From the NCBI GenBank assembly GCA_949788275.1, contig OX460916.1:1984001-2048000 (forward strand): a stretch of DNA of 64,000 nucleotides. Direction: 5' to 3'. The translations under genes were made by a program, and so were the position numbers. Positions 8,537-16,960 of the stretch are shown here, in pieces; within the stretch, counting starts at the first letter, position 1; each line of letters starts with the position of its first letter. Source of the stretch: Weeksellaceae bacterium. Lineage in GTDB: Bacteria; Bacteroidota; Bacteroidia; Flavobacteriales; Weeksellaceae. The notes below the pieces were generated by a model, which ran no database searches, had not been told where the DNA came from, and was given only the letters and a program-made list of their open reading frames with translations.

Positions 8537-9221
8537 CTTCGGCTAATGCATTTATTGTTTCATTTAAAACACTAGTACCATCAACATCAATTGCGACATC
8601 TGAAAATGCAGTAATCATATCTTCATAAAAATCTCTTTTACCTGTCAATCTATACCAAAATTCCTTGCCAACAATTACAGGATAATCTTCATTAATTTTT
8701 TTATAATGAGAACTTAACTCCTCAGAGTTACCATAAATAACTCCCACAATTAAATCATCATACTGAATTGCAAGATTATTAGTGCGAGCTAAATTTTTCA
8801 CAGCATTAAAATGATTAATCACTGTTATTATATCATCCTTATTAATAGTGTTAGGTCCCGCTTTTAATTGACAATACTTCCTTCTTCCATCAACAGCATC
8901 AATAAATTCAATATCTATACCAGATGTTGTAGAACCAAAACCAGGAAATAAAGTTGTGATTTGCTTTTGGACTTTCATACCAAATGATGTAGTGATAGAA
9001 GAACCTAATATTCTTGGAAAAACTAATGATTTAGCTATGCTAATTGGATCATCATTTCCTGTAAGGAATTTAGAAAGATATTTATATAAAAAAGGGTTGA
9101 TGTTATAATTAGATAATTTACTAGCTTTAAGACAAGCTACCTCAATGTGATTTTTAACAATTTCATCTCGAAAGAATACTTTAGCATTTTCTAATATTAC
9201 TAATTGTTGATCTTCATTCAT
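8511..9221 (-). CDS. type II restriction endonuclease, probable PmeII/EcoO109I-like family
   Basis: 236-aa putative restriction nuclease. Residues SGIDIEFID followed by KYCQLKAGPNTINKDD form a PD-(D/E)xK-like active site with the acidic pair in DIEF and Q-x-K in place of E-x-K. This SGIDIEFID/QxKAGPNTINK arrangement is what I recall for PmeII and EcoO109I-like enzymes, so the family name is from memory and needs a profile search. It sits convergent to the methyltransferase and divergent from a second nuclease gene 171 bp away. If the family is right, recognition may resemble RGGNCCY, but this cannot be deduced here. Confidence 0.72.
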   Translation of the reverse strand: MNEDQQLVILENAKVFFRDEIVKNHIEVACLKASKLSNYNINPFLYKYLSKFLTGNDDPISIAKSLVFPRILGSSITTSFGMKVQKQITTLFPGFGSTTSGIDIEFIDAVDGRRKYCQLKAGPNTINKDDIITVINHFNAVKNLARTNNLAIQYDDLIVGVIYGNSEELSSHYKKINEDYPVIVGKEFWYRLTGKRDFYEDMITAFSDVAIDVDGTSVLNETINALAEDIQRSQLL

Positions 9222-9392
9222 ACCTATAATTTATTTTTTATAAATGTAATGAATTATATTATGACTTTACTTTGTTGATAATATGGAATTAATGACTTTA
9301 TTAAATATGTTATCAAGTTTGTTATACCACTTCCCTATTTTGTGTATTTAACTCAAAATAATTAATTTAATAAGAATTTTAAAACAATTCTT

Positions 9393-10478
9393 ATGATCAT
9401 CAAAAATTCAAAAGATCTAATTATTTTGGGGAATTTCCTCTCAGGAATTATACATTATAAACAAAAAAAACTATTTGCAGGAGACAGTAACCTAAATCAA
9501 ATTGAAGAATTAATTTTCCCCATCATTAAGGTATTAAGAGATGAAACAAGCGGAACTTATGAGTTTTCCTATTCAGATAATTTAGTACTTATAAGTAATC
9601 ATGAAACAGTATACCAGGTTCCATTAATTGAATTTCATAGAAATGCCGTATTACTTCTTCAAAAACTCAAAGAAAAAACAGATGCAGCTTTTTCAATTCC
9701 TGAAATTGAGCAATTCATAAATTCTTTTGGAAATCAATCTCTAAAGGCTAAATCTACTGTAAAAAGTGATATACGAATAGTGATTCATGACCAAAGAACA
9801 GGTAACCAACCTGAATTAGGCTTTAGTATAAAGTCAAAATTGGGAGGTGCTGCTACTTTATTAAATGCTGGAAAAACCACTAATTTTATTTTTAAAATAA
9901 CAAATATTGAGCTCGATGCTGCAACCATTGAAACTATTAATTCAATTGATTCTAGAAGTAAAATCAAAGATCGAATCGAAAGCATTATACAAAAAGCAGG
10001 CAATGTAGAGTTTATAAAAACAGAGAACCCTACTTTCGGCAATAATCTGATGCTTATTGATAGTGCTATGGCCAACATCATTGCTGAAGCATTATTGATA
10101 TTCTACAGATCAGCCCTTAATAAAACAAATGATCTTGTTGAACAGATTATCATACAAAATCCGCTTGACTATGATCTTTCATCAGAGCATCCTTTTTATG
10201 TGTATAAATTCAAGCGGTTTTTGACGGATATCGCACTAGGAATGACCCCTTCCAAAGTATGGACTGGTAAAATTGATGCCACTGGAGGCTATTTAATCGT
10301 CAAAGAATCTGGCGATATTGTTTGTTATCATATCTATAATAGAAACGAATTTGAAGATTATTTGTTCTCAAATACAAAATTTGAAACAGCTAGTAGTTCT
10401 AGGCATGAATTTGGTAAAATATATGAAGAGAATGGTGATCAATTTTTTAAATTAAACTTACAGATTAGATTCTTATAA
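9393..10478 (+). CDS. HpaII-family type II restriction endonuclease
   Basis: 361-aa protein whose length and motifs match the HpaII family (HpaII itself is about 358 aa and cuts CCGG). Diagnostic segments are GFSIKSKLGGAATLLNAGKT with following TNF in the middle, and a C-terminal block with DYLFSNTKFETASSSRH, then FGKIYEENG and LNLQIRFL. The gene is divergently arranged with the PmeII-like nuclease gene. The only methyltransferase nearby is at 7281, so that enzyme would have to protect against this nuclease, against the other, or both. A family B repeat begins at its stop codon. Family assignment is fairly strong; the specificity is inferred from the family. Confidence 0.82.
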   Translation: MIIKNSKDLIILGNFLSGIIHYKQKKLFAGDSNLNQIEELIFPIIKVLRDETSGTYEFSYSDNLVLISNHETVYQVPLIEFHRNAVLLLQKLKEKTDAAFSIPEIEQFINSFGNQSLKAKSTVKSDIRIVIHDQRTGNQPELGFSIKSKLGGAATLLNAGKTTNFIFKITNIELDAATIETINSIDSRSKIKDRIESIIQKAGNVEFIKTENPTFGNNLMLIDSAMANIIAEALLIFYRSALNKTNDLVEQIIIQNPLDYDLSSEHPFYVYKFKRFLTDIALGMTPSKVWTGKIDATGGYLIVKESGDIVCYHIYNRNEFEDYLFSNTKFETASSSRHEFGKIYEENGDQFFKLNLQIRFL

Positions 10479-10945
10479 GGTATAATCAACAGGTGCTTTG
10501 AGATTTGAGAGATTTGAGAGATCAGATTTTAGACAATAGATTAAAATCGTTTTGTTGAATCCATCTTAAATCTAATTACAAAAACTTTAAGACCGACTTT
10601 TTTACTTGTTGAAGATTCCTTTCTGTCACTCCTACGGAGCTTAATCCTTGTCGTTATTTTTGCTAGTATCCTGCCATCCCTACGGGATTATCAATATGGA
10701 TTTGCAAAGAAATAGATGGTAAATTTTAGAATAGATGGCAGATAGTAGATTTTAGATATGAGACAATAGATTAAAATCGTTTTGTTGAATCCATCTAATA
10801 TCTATGGACTAAAATCTAATTACTATATACTAACTATATACTAACATCTTAAATCTAATTACGGATGAAGGGCAATTCGCCCCTACCAAAACGTGGTAAA
10901 TGCAGTTTGATGATAGCAGATTCTTGAATTTAGAAAAGGGTTTAT
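10474..10945. repeat. family B composite repeat, copy 2
   Basis: Begins with TTATAAGGTATAATCAACAGG at the HpaII-like stop codon, which matches the right half of the hip operator region. It carries the CTCCTACGGAGCTT and ATCCCTACGGGATT blocks. Its palindrome is deleted internally to GGGCAATTCGCCC (10870-10882). It ends where an XRE regulator remnant begins. Confidence 0.75.
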
Positions 10946-11090
10946 TTTCATTCGTCTTAAAAAATTTGGCTAGCTCGAGAGTATATTCTCTTTTTGCTCT
11001 TCTTTCTCCTCGTTCAATCTTACTGAGCAAAGCGGAATCCATACCTAAAACACTAGCTACTTATCTTTGTAAGAGTTGGTTGCTCCTGTA
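10940..11090 (-). pseudogene. remnant of XRE-family regulator
   Basis: Reading the minus strand from about 11078 gives QLLQR, a TAA stop (11061-11063), then VASVLGMDSALLSKIERGER and a further 15 residues ending KTNEN. This is the helix-turn-helix of XRE/Cro proteins that often accompany m5C methyltransferases in Bacteroidota. The stop replaces a lysine or glutamine codon. The 3' side runs into the family B repeat and the N-terminal part is not recognisable, so the gene is broken at both ends and internally. Confidence 0.65.
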
Positions 11091-11184
11091 ATCGATTTAT
11101 ATGTCCTCCAAAGTTTATACTACACTAATTGACTTGTCAAATTTCGTCCAAATTATAGAGCTAACAAAGCAAATAGAACCTATT

Positions 11185-12114
11185 TCATCTCAATTCTAGC
11201 TGTTTCTTTTTACGCTCATAAATCTGAATATATCTTTCTTTATATTCATCGATTAAAAAGCTGTTTTCAATCCAATTTTGTACTTTATCCGTCTGTTTAG
11301 AAAAATCTTTATAGATATTATCACGAACTATTTCGGTTAGACCTAAACTCATAGCAAATTGATCAAAATCAGCTCGTTTTATTTTTCGTCTCCGACCTTC
11401 TAAAGTCAAAGCTAAATCTTCTTTGTCTTCAGGAAAGATTAAATTCACATTCAACAAATCATAAGCTGGTGAAAACAAAATACCATTATCCGTGTGCATC
11501 AAAGAAAAGTTCTTTAAGTGCATATCATTATTTCCTGTTAGAAAGCTAAATAAGACTAATCTAAAATATTTAATTGCATCCAGACCCGAATTCGTTGCAT
11601 ATTGCCTGATAATTTTACCCACACGTTCATAGGAGCTTTTATACTTCTGTTCCGTTAATAATTCTGATAACTGACATAAATCTTCTACGTGGATTCTTTT
11701 ACCTTTAACACGGTCAAAGCGTTTGGTAATATAAGCTAGCTCGCCAGTAGAAGTTCGAATTAATGCATGTTCTGCCGTTTCAATTTTAAATAACCTTGCT
11801 AAGTGCATCGTTACATCTTCTACCTCTGGCATAAAGGCAAAATCAGTAGATTGTGGTTTCAGGATATAATCACCCCATAAACCAACTAAAGTCAATCGTT
11901 TATTACCTTTTTCACCGTTTAAGCTTAATGATATTTTGGCTTGTACACCTGTCAAAGCCAGTCGTTCGCTCACGGTGATTTGTGCTAATTTATTTAAGTG
12001 CGCTTGGTCTAATTCCAATACAGGAACTTGCGCTGTCCCAAAGAATTTTTTAGAACAAGCCGAATGATATTCACCCATTTCAATAGGCTGATAACAAAAT
12101 AGACAATTACGCAT
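11185..12114 (-). CDS. hipT: HipT-like serine/threonine kinase toxin (HipA C-terminal type)
   Basis: 309-aa HipA-like kinase. An N-terminal CxxC...HxxC pattern (CLFCYQP, HSACSKKFFG) suggests a small zinc knuckle. A phosphate-binding segment TGVQAKISLS follows, then the catalytic core FLTGNNDMHLKNFSL (D-x-H-x-K-N, catalytic Asp and Asn) and the metal-binding SPAYDLLN. In E. coli, HipA-type kinases phosphorylate aminoacyl-tRNA synthetases and induce growth arrest. The HipA N-terminal domain is missing here but is encoded by the preceding gene, whose end overlaps this start by 8 nt. That split order (regulator, small domain, kinase) matches HipBST systems. Confidence 0.85.
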   Translation of the reverse strand: MRNCLFCYQPIEMGEYHSACSKKFFGTAQVPVLELDQAHLNKLAQITVSERLALTGVQAKISLSLNGEKGNKRLTLVGLWGDYILKPQSTDFAFMPEVEDVTMHLARLFKIETAEHALIRTSTGELAYITKRFDRVKGKRIHVEDLCQLSELLTEQKYKSSYERVGKIIRQYATNSGLDAIKYFRLVLFSFLTGNNDMHLKNFSLMHTDNGILFSPAYDLLNVNLIFPEDKEDLALTLEGRRRKIKRADFDQFAMSLGLTEIVRDNIYKDFSKQTDKVQNWIENSFLIDEYKERYIQIYERKKKQLELR

Positions 12115-12439
12115 GATCTTCTTCTATTGAATATACAGAAACAGCACCAATGGTATCACTGCATAAATTAATTAATAATTCATAGCGGTCACGTGGATTG
12201 AGTTTCCAATGTTTTTCGCCAATTTCTAATAACCAGCCCTCAGGTATTAAGCCATCAAAAAAAGGAAAAAGCACCTTACTATGATAAGGATGTTCGGAAA
12301 GAGGTAGCGTTAAGCTAATTGCCTTAGGATTTGTAGTTTTTAAATATTCCTCCTCGTAATAAAATGAATATCCATTATCACCCTCGACTAAAACTCCAGC
12401 TAACTGATTCTGAAAATATATTTTTGCCTGTCGTGCCAT
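12107..12439 (-). CDS. hipS: HipS-like protein (HipA N-terminal domain)
   Basis: 110-aa protein equivalent to the N-terminal subdomain of HipA. It contains ISLTLPLSEHPYHSK and FFDGLIPEGWLLE, the typical couple-hipA motifs. In characterised HipBST loci this small protein neutralises the kinase. Its ATG overlaps the hipB stop (TAATG), and its stop overlaps the hipT start by 8 nt, so the three genes are translationally coupled. The antitoxin role is inferred from family knowledge. Confidence 0.85.
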   Translation of the reverse strand: MARQAKIYFQNQLAGVLVEGDNGYSFYYEEEYLKTTNPKAISLTLPLSEHPYHSKVLFPFFDGLIPEGWLLEIGEKHWKLNPRDRYELLINLCSDTIGAVSVYSIEEDHA

Positions 12440-12642
12440 TATTCTCGGACTTTATCAATTACACCGACTTCTTTACCAAATAATGTAAGTACATCATTTA
12501 CTTTGTCTAAGCGTAGTGTCTTTTTACCTTGTTCTAAGTCACGAACAAAACGAAGTCCTACACCTGCATTTAACGCTAAATCTTCTTGTGTCAGTTTCAG
12601 TTCTTTGCGTTTTTGTTTTACAAATAATCGTAATGAATTCAT
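12439..12642 (-). CDS. hipB: HipB-like XRE antitoxin/repressor
   Basis: 67-aa helix-turn-helix protein beginning MNSLRLFVKQKRKELKLTQE; the recognition region is around GVGLRFVRDLEQGKKT. An in-frame ATG lies 51 nt upstream at 12693, but translation from it would run through the operator and add residues alien to the family, so 12642 is preferred. As in other hip operons the product should bind operators ahead of the operon and repress it. First gene of hipBST. Confidence 0.83.
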   Translation of the reverse strand: MNSLRLFVKQKRKELKLTQEDLALNAGVGLRFVRDLEQGKKTLRLDKVNDVLTLFGKEVGVIDKVRE

Positions 12643-12645
12643 AAC

Positions 12646-12743
12646 TATACCTTTTATGGTATAAATATATGTAAAATTTGTATATAATACCATTTCGGGT
12701 ATAATAAATATTAATACAACACAATTATACCTTATAGGATATA
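12646..12743 (-). promoter_or_regulatory. three operator repeats of the hipBST operon
   Basis: Three similarly built inverted repeats precede hipB: TATACC-N6-GGTATA (12646-12663, perfect), ATACC-N6-GGTATA (12687-12703) and TATACC-N6-GATATA (12726-12743). Their spacing of about 40 bp, roughly four helical turns, suits cooperative HipB dimer binding. E. coli HipB uses a related TATCC-N8-GGATA site. Assignment rests on symmetry and position. Confidence 0.7.
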
Positions 12744-13390
12744 ATTAATAGGTGATTTGAGAGATTTGAGATTTTAGACACCAAATTTTAGACAATAGAT
12801 AAAGATTCCTTGTTCTTTCTAATATCTATGGACTAAAATCTAATTACTATATACTAACTGTGTACGAACATCTTAAATCTAATTACGGATGAAGGGCGAA
12901 TTGCAATTCGCCCCTACCAAAACGTGGTAAATGCAGTTTGATGATAGCAGATTCTTGAATTTAGAATATACCTTTCTGTCGCTCCTACGGAGCTTAATTC
13001 TAGTCGTTATTTTTGCTAGTATCCTGCCATCCCTACGGGATTATCAATATGGATTCGCAAAGAAATAGATGGTAAATTTTAGAATAGATGGCAGATAGTA
13101 GATTTTAGATATGAGACAATAGATTAAGATTCTTCTTCTTTCTAATATCTATGAACTAAAATCTAATTACTATATACTAACTGTGTACTAACATCTTAAA
13201 TCTAATTACGGATGAAGGGCGAATTGCAATTCGCCCCTACCAAAACGTGGTAAATGCAGTTTGATGATAGTAGATTTGAGATATGAGACAATAGATTAAA
13301 ATCGTTTTATTGAATCCATCTAATATCTATGGACTAAAATCTAATATCTAAAAGACTAACATCTTAAATCTAATTACCAACGACTAATAA
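12744..13390. repeat. family B composite repeat, copy 3 plus partial copy
   Basis: Continues directly from the hip operator region and follows the same block order as copy 1. Palindromes GGGCGAATTGCAATTCGCCC are at 12894-12913 and 13217-13236; the second belongs to a partial, shorter unit. The remaining 13391-13722 is AT-rich upstream sequence of the SusC gene, with no clear promoter. Confidence 0.8.
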
Positions 13391-13722
13391 AAAACAACCA
13401 ACACCTCATTACGGGGTACAAGATCAAAACTAGGTTCCATAAACTGCTCTAGAAATATAGCTTCAGGAAATGTCTTTATTGGGAATTATGACCAATGGGA
13501 ATAGAGTGCGTTAAATAACCGCTAATTTAAAGACGTTAACACCCACTAATAACGTAAGCATTCAAATCCCAATAAACACGACTGTATTATGTATAGTACA
13601 TTATATTGACTATTAATTTCAATTATTAAGAATAAATAACCATTATTTGTATGAATTAAATAATATATACTTCCTTTTTTTACCTCAAATCGTTAATTTA
13701 TAAGGGTAAAAAAAGAATTATC

Positions 13723-16700
13723 ATGATAAAAAACACGAAGAAATTGTTCATTTTGGGTAGTTTACTTTTAGGCACTACACTTTATGCACAAGAAAAAACA
13801 GTTACAGGTAGAGTGACGGATCCCGATGGATTAGCAGTACCTTTTGCTTTAGTGAAAAACCCACAAGGCGTGGAAGTTTTTACCGATAACGATGGACAGT
13901 TCACAATTCAGGCGAATGTGGGTGATTTAATTACCATTGAGTCTTTTGGTTTACCCACTCAGGTTTTCAATGTGGGAAGCGACCATCACTATACGGTGGC
14001 CATTCGACCCACTTCCGAATTAAGTGTCGGCGAACAAATTCAATTGAATGATGTGGTGATTACCGCCCTCGGTATTGAAAAGCGAACCGATGCTTTAACC
14101 AATGCTCAACAAATAGTAGGAGCGGCTGAACTCACCCAAGCCTCATCGCCTACTGCTATACAATCGCTAATTGGTAAAGTATCGGGCTTGCAGATTAGAA
14201 CCACCAATACATCTGTAAACCCCTCTTATCGATTCGTTCTAAGAGGTGAACGCTCCATTACGTCGAATAACCAAGCACTCGTTGTGATCGATAATGTCAT
14301 TTCATCCAGTAGCATTTTGCAGCAACTTCCTCCCGAAGCTATTGAGAGCATTAATGTTGTGAAAGGACCACAAGGGGCTGCACTCTACGGCGAACAAGGT
14401 GTAAACGGAGTGGTTATTGTAACCACTAAACGTGGCAATAAACGAGAACATCTACAGTTTACGTTCACCTCATCAGCCGATTTCTCAGAGGTATTTAAAC
14501 TGCCTATCGTTCAAAAAAAATACGGAAAAGGCTTAAGAGATCCATCAGCATGGAGCGATTTCGATTACGATGGAACCAATTATGTCCCATGGGAAAATAC
14601 GTCGTGGGGACCAGCTTACGACCACCCCCGTATTCGAGGCACCATGGTTCCTTCTGGTTTACCCCAAGCCAATGGCAAATTTATTTATGAACCTTACGAA
14701 CCCGTCAAAAATCATTTTAAAAAGTTTTTCCGCAGTGGATGGATTTTTCAAAATGGACTTAATCTGTCGGTCGGTGGAAGCGATTCCTATGCTTTTCTAT
14801 CCGTCAACCGACAAGAACATCAATTTGTGGTAATTGGTGACGAAATGAAACTAAACAGCTTTTTGTTTAAAGGGGGTAAAAAAATCAATAAATTTCGAAT
14901 TGATGCCAATATCAATTATAACAGTCGCTCCATTTCAAACACCACTTCGGCTCTCTACGGTAGTTTACTCTATACACCTACCAACAACAACATTAAAAAA
15001 TACCGCTATTCAGGCGTTGAAGGTCATTTAACGGCCTATGCGAGAAATCCGTATTGGACAATAGAGCACGAGCGTTTCGGCAATAGAAGTGAATATTTTA
15101 GTGGAATTTTATCCCTGGAATATGAAGTCAGCCCTCATTTTAATATCACTTATACCGGAAACATCTCCACTCGAGGCATTAAAAGTGAGAGCCATTTCGA
15201 TGGAGCCGTCTTTACGGAAGTTTACGATGCACCGGGCACGAGTATCGATGGTCTCCTGTTCAGTGAAATAGCGGGTGGAGATTATACCTCTTGGTATAGT
15301 CGTTCAACATCCAATAGCCGCAATTACTATGGCGATTTAATGTTAAATTTTAACTATGATCTTTCCGAACGAATTAATTTAAAAGCCAATGTGGGGAATA
15401 ACATTCAAGACAATCTATACGATATTACATCCGTAAGCGGCGACGATTTGCGTACACCCGGTTGGTATCACATCAATAACATCCTTAGTCCAGATCCTTT
15501 TTACGCCTTAAACAACAACTCTACCCGCTCTCGAAAAATATCGTGGTTTACAAACCTCGATTTGGCCTACGAAAACTATCTTTTTCTGAATGCCACTTAC
15601 CGCGTTGAACAAAACAGTATTTTATCCCTGCGCGATCAATTCACAAACAACCTCTCCAATAAAGCTTACCACTACTATTCGGGTGGAGTTTCATTTGTTC
15701 CAACCAAGGCATTCGATATTAAAAGCGATACCTTTAGCTATAGTAAAATTGCCTTTTCTTATACACGGGTAGGAAATGCCTCGGCAATTGCTCCTTATGC
15801 CTTAACACAAATTGGGGTATTCCCAACGGGCTATCCCTTTGGCGATTTATCATCCTACATACAATCAACAAGTCCTACGTCGAATACAATTGGGAATGAA
15901 TTTATGACGACGATCGACTTCAATATGATTCTTGGTTTTTTCAAAAACCGCATTAATCTAGAGACTTCGTTGTATCAAACCACCACCGAAGATTTAATTA
16001 CGCATTCTACCACCTCCAGTGCATCAGGTCTTTCCCGAGTACAAGATAACATTGGTGAAATGCGATTAAGAGGAATGGAACTCGATTTAAATATAACGCC
16101 TGTTAAAACAGCTCAATTCAACTGGGACTTTAAAGCGGGTTATTCCAGCTCTGTATCAAAAGTCATGGATTTGGAAGAAGGAACCGATGAAGTGGCCTTA
16201 TTGTCGTACTCGAATCCTTCGGTCGGAATCTTCGCCATTAGAAACCAAAGTTTCCCCATGATAAAAGGAACTAAATTTATCCGAGATCCTCAAAATCGCA
16301 TCGTGGTAGGATCCAATGGAAATCCATTAACCACCACCAGTTTAGAGATATTGGGTCGTACCACACCAAGGTATGTACTTAACTTCTCTACAACCCTACG
16401 TTTCAAAGACCTACGTTTAGCGGCCGTTATGGATTATCGTCATGGTGGTCAATTCGTATCCTTTACCAAACGGACATTGGCATTTTCTGGTAGTTTAGTT
16501 GAATCAGCCGATTTCGATCGAAGCCAAGGCTATATCATTCCTAACTCGGTTCAAAACATAGGAACAGACGCCAACCCTGTTTATGTCACCAATACAACCC
16601 CCGTAGGATCATCTGCTACCTATGAAGGGGTAGAAAACTATTTTGCGAGTAACGCCTATATGTCGGTCGGTGAAAACTTAGTCGTTGACGGAACCGCATT

Positions 16701-16941
16701 TAAAATGCGCGAAATTACCCTTAGTTACGATATCCCGAAAGCCATTTTAAAAGAAGGTACAATCAAAGCCATTACGCTCGGTGCCTATGCCCGAAACCCC
16801 TTCTTTATCTATGCCAAGGACAATAAAAACTATGCTGATCCAGAAACGGCAAGTAGCAGCGGAAATTCAGCAGGTATAGCCCTTACGGGACAATACCCAT
16901 CCATTCGAAGTTTCGGACTAAATCTTAAAGCCTCTTTTTAA
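13723..16941 (+). CDS. SusC/RagA-family TonB-dependent outer membrane transporter
   Basis: 1072-aa outer membrane receptor for energy-dependent import of glycans, peptides or similar ligands. Signal peptide ends near LYAQ (about residue 23). A carboxypeptidase-regulatory-like beta-sandwich follows (TVTGRVTDPDGLAVPFALV), then the plug domain with LNDVVITALGIEKR and VVKGPQGAALYGEQGVNGVV, then a beta-barrel with many aromatic strand ends. It forms a two-gene unit with the SusD gene 19 bp downstream. No glycosidase, peptidase or regulator gene adjoins, so the ligand cannot be guessed. Upstream lie family B repeats. Confidence 0.93.
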   Translation: MIKNTKKLFILGSLLLGTTLYAQEKTVTGRVTDPDGLAVPFALVKNPQGVEVFTDNDGQFTIQANVGDLITIESFGLPTQVFNVGSDHHYTVAIRPTSELSVGEQIQLNDVVITALGIEKRTDALTNAQQIVGAAELTQASSPTAIQSLIGKVSGLQIRTTNTSVNPSYRFVLRGERSITSNNQALVVIDNVISSSSILQQLPPEAIESINVVKGPQGAALYGEQGVNGVVIVTTKRGNKREHLQFTFTSSADFSEVFKLPIVQKKYGKGLRDPSAWSDFDYDGTNYVPWENTSWGPAYDHPRIRGTMVPSGLPQANGKFIYEPYEPVKNHFKKFFRSGWIFQNGLNLSVGGSDSYAFLSVNRQEHQFVVIGDEMKLNSFLFKGGKKINKFRIDANINYNSRSISNTTSALYGSLLYTPTNNNIKKYRYSGVEGHLTAYARNPYWTIEHERFGNRSEYFSGILSLEYEVSPHFNITYTGNISTRGIKSESHFDGAVFTEVYDAPGTSIDGLLFSEIAGGDYTSWYSRSTSNSRNYYGDLMLNFNYDLSERINLKANVGNNIQDNLYDITSVSGDDLRTPGWYHINNILSPDPFYALNNNSTRSRKISWFTNLDLAYENYLFLNATYRVEQNSILSLRDQFTNNLSNKAYHYYSGGVSFVPTKAFDIKSDTFSYSKIAFSYTRVGNASAIAPYALTQIGVFPTGYPFGDLSSYIQSTSPTSNTIGNEFMTTIDFNMILGFFKNRINLETSLYQTTTEDLITHSTTSSASGLSRVQDNIGEMRLRGMELDLNITPVKTAQFNWDFKAGYSSSVSKVMDLEEGTDEVALLSYSNPSVGIFAIRNQSFPMIKGTKFIRDPQNRIVVGSNGNPLTTTSLEILGRTTPRYVLNFSTTLRFKDLRLAAVMDYRHGGQFVSFTKRTLAFSGSLVESADFDRSQGYIIPNSVQNIGTDANPVYVTNTTPVGSSATYEGVENYFASNAYMSVGENLVVDGTAFKMREITLSYDIPKAILKEGTIKAITLGAYARNPFFIYAKDNKNYADPETASSSGNSAGIALTGQYPSIRSFGLNLKASF

Positions 16942-16960
16942 TCCTTTTAAAAAAATAATT

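Noticed and set aside
12643-12693. Longer HipB start at 12693
   Set aside because: Would translate through the operator palindrome and add residues not seen in HipB proteins.
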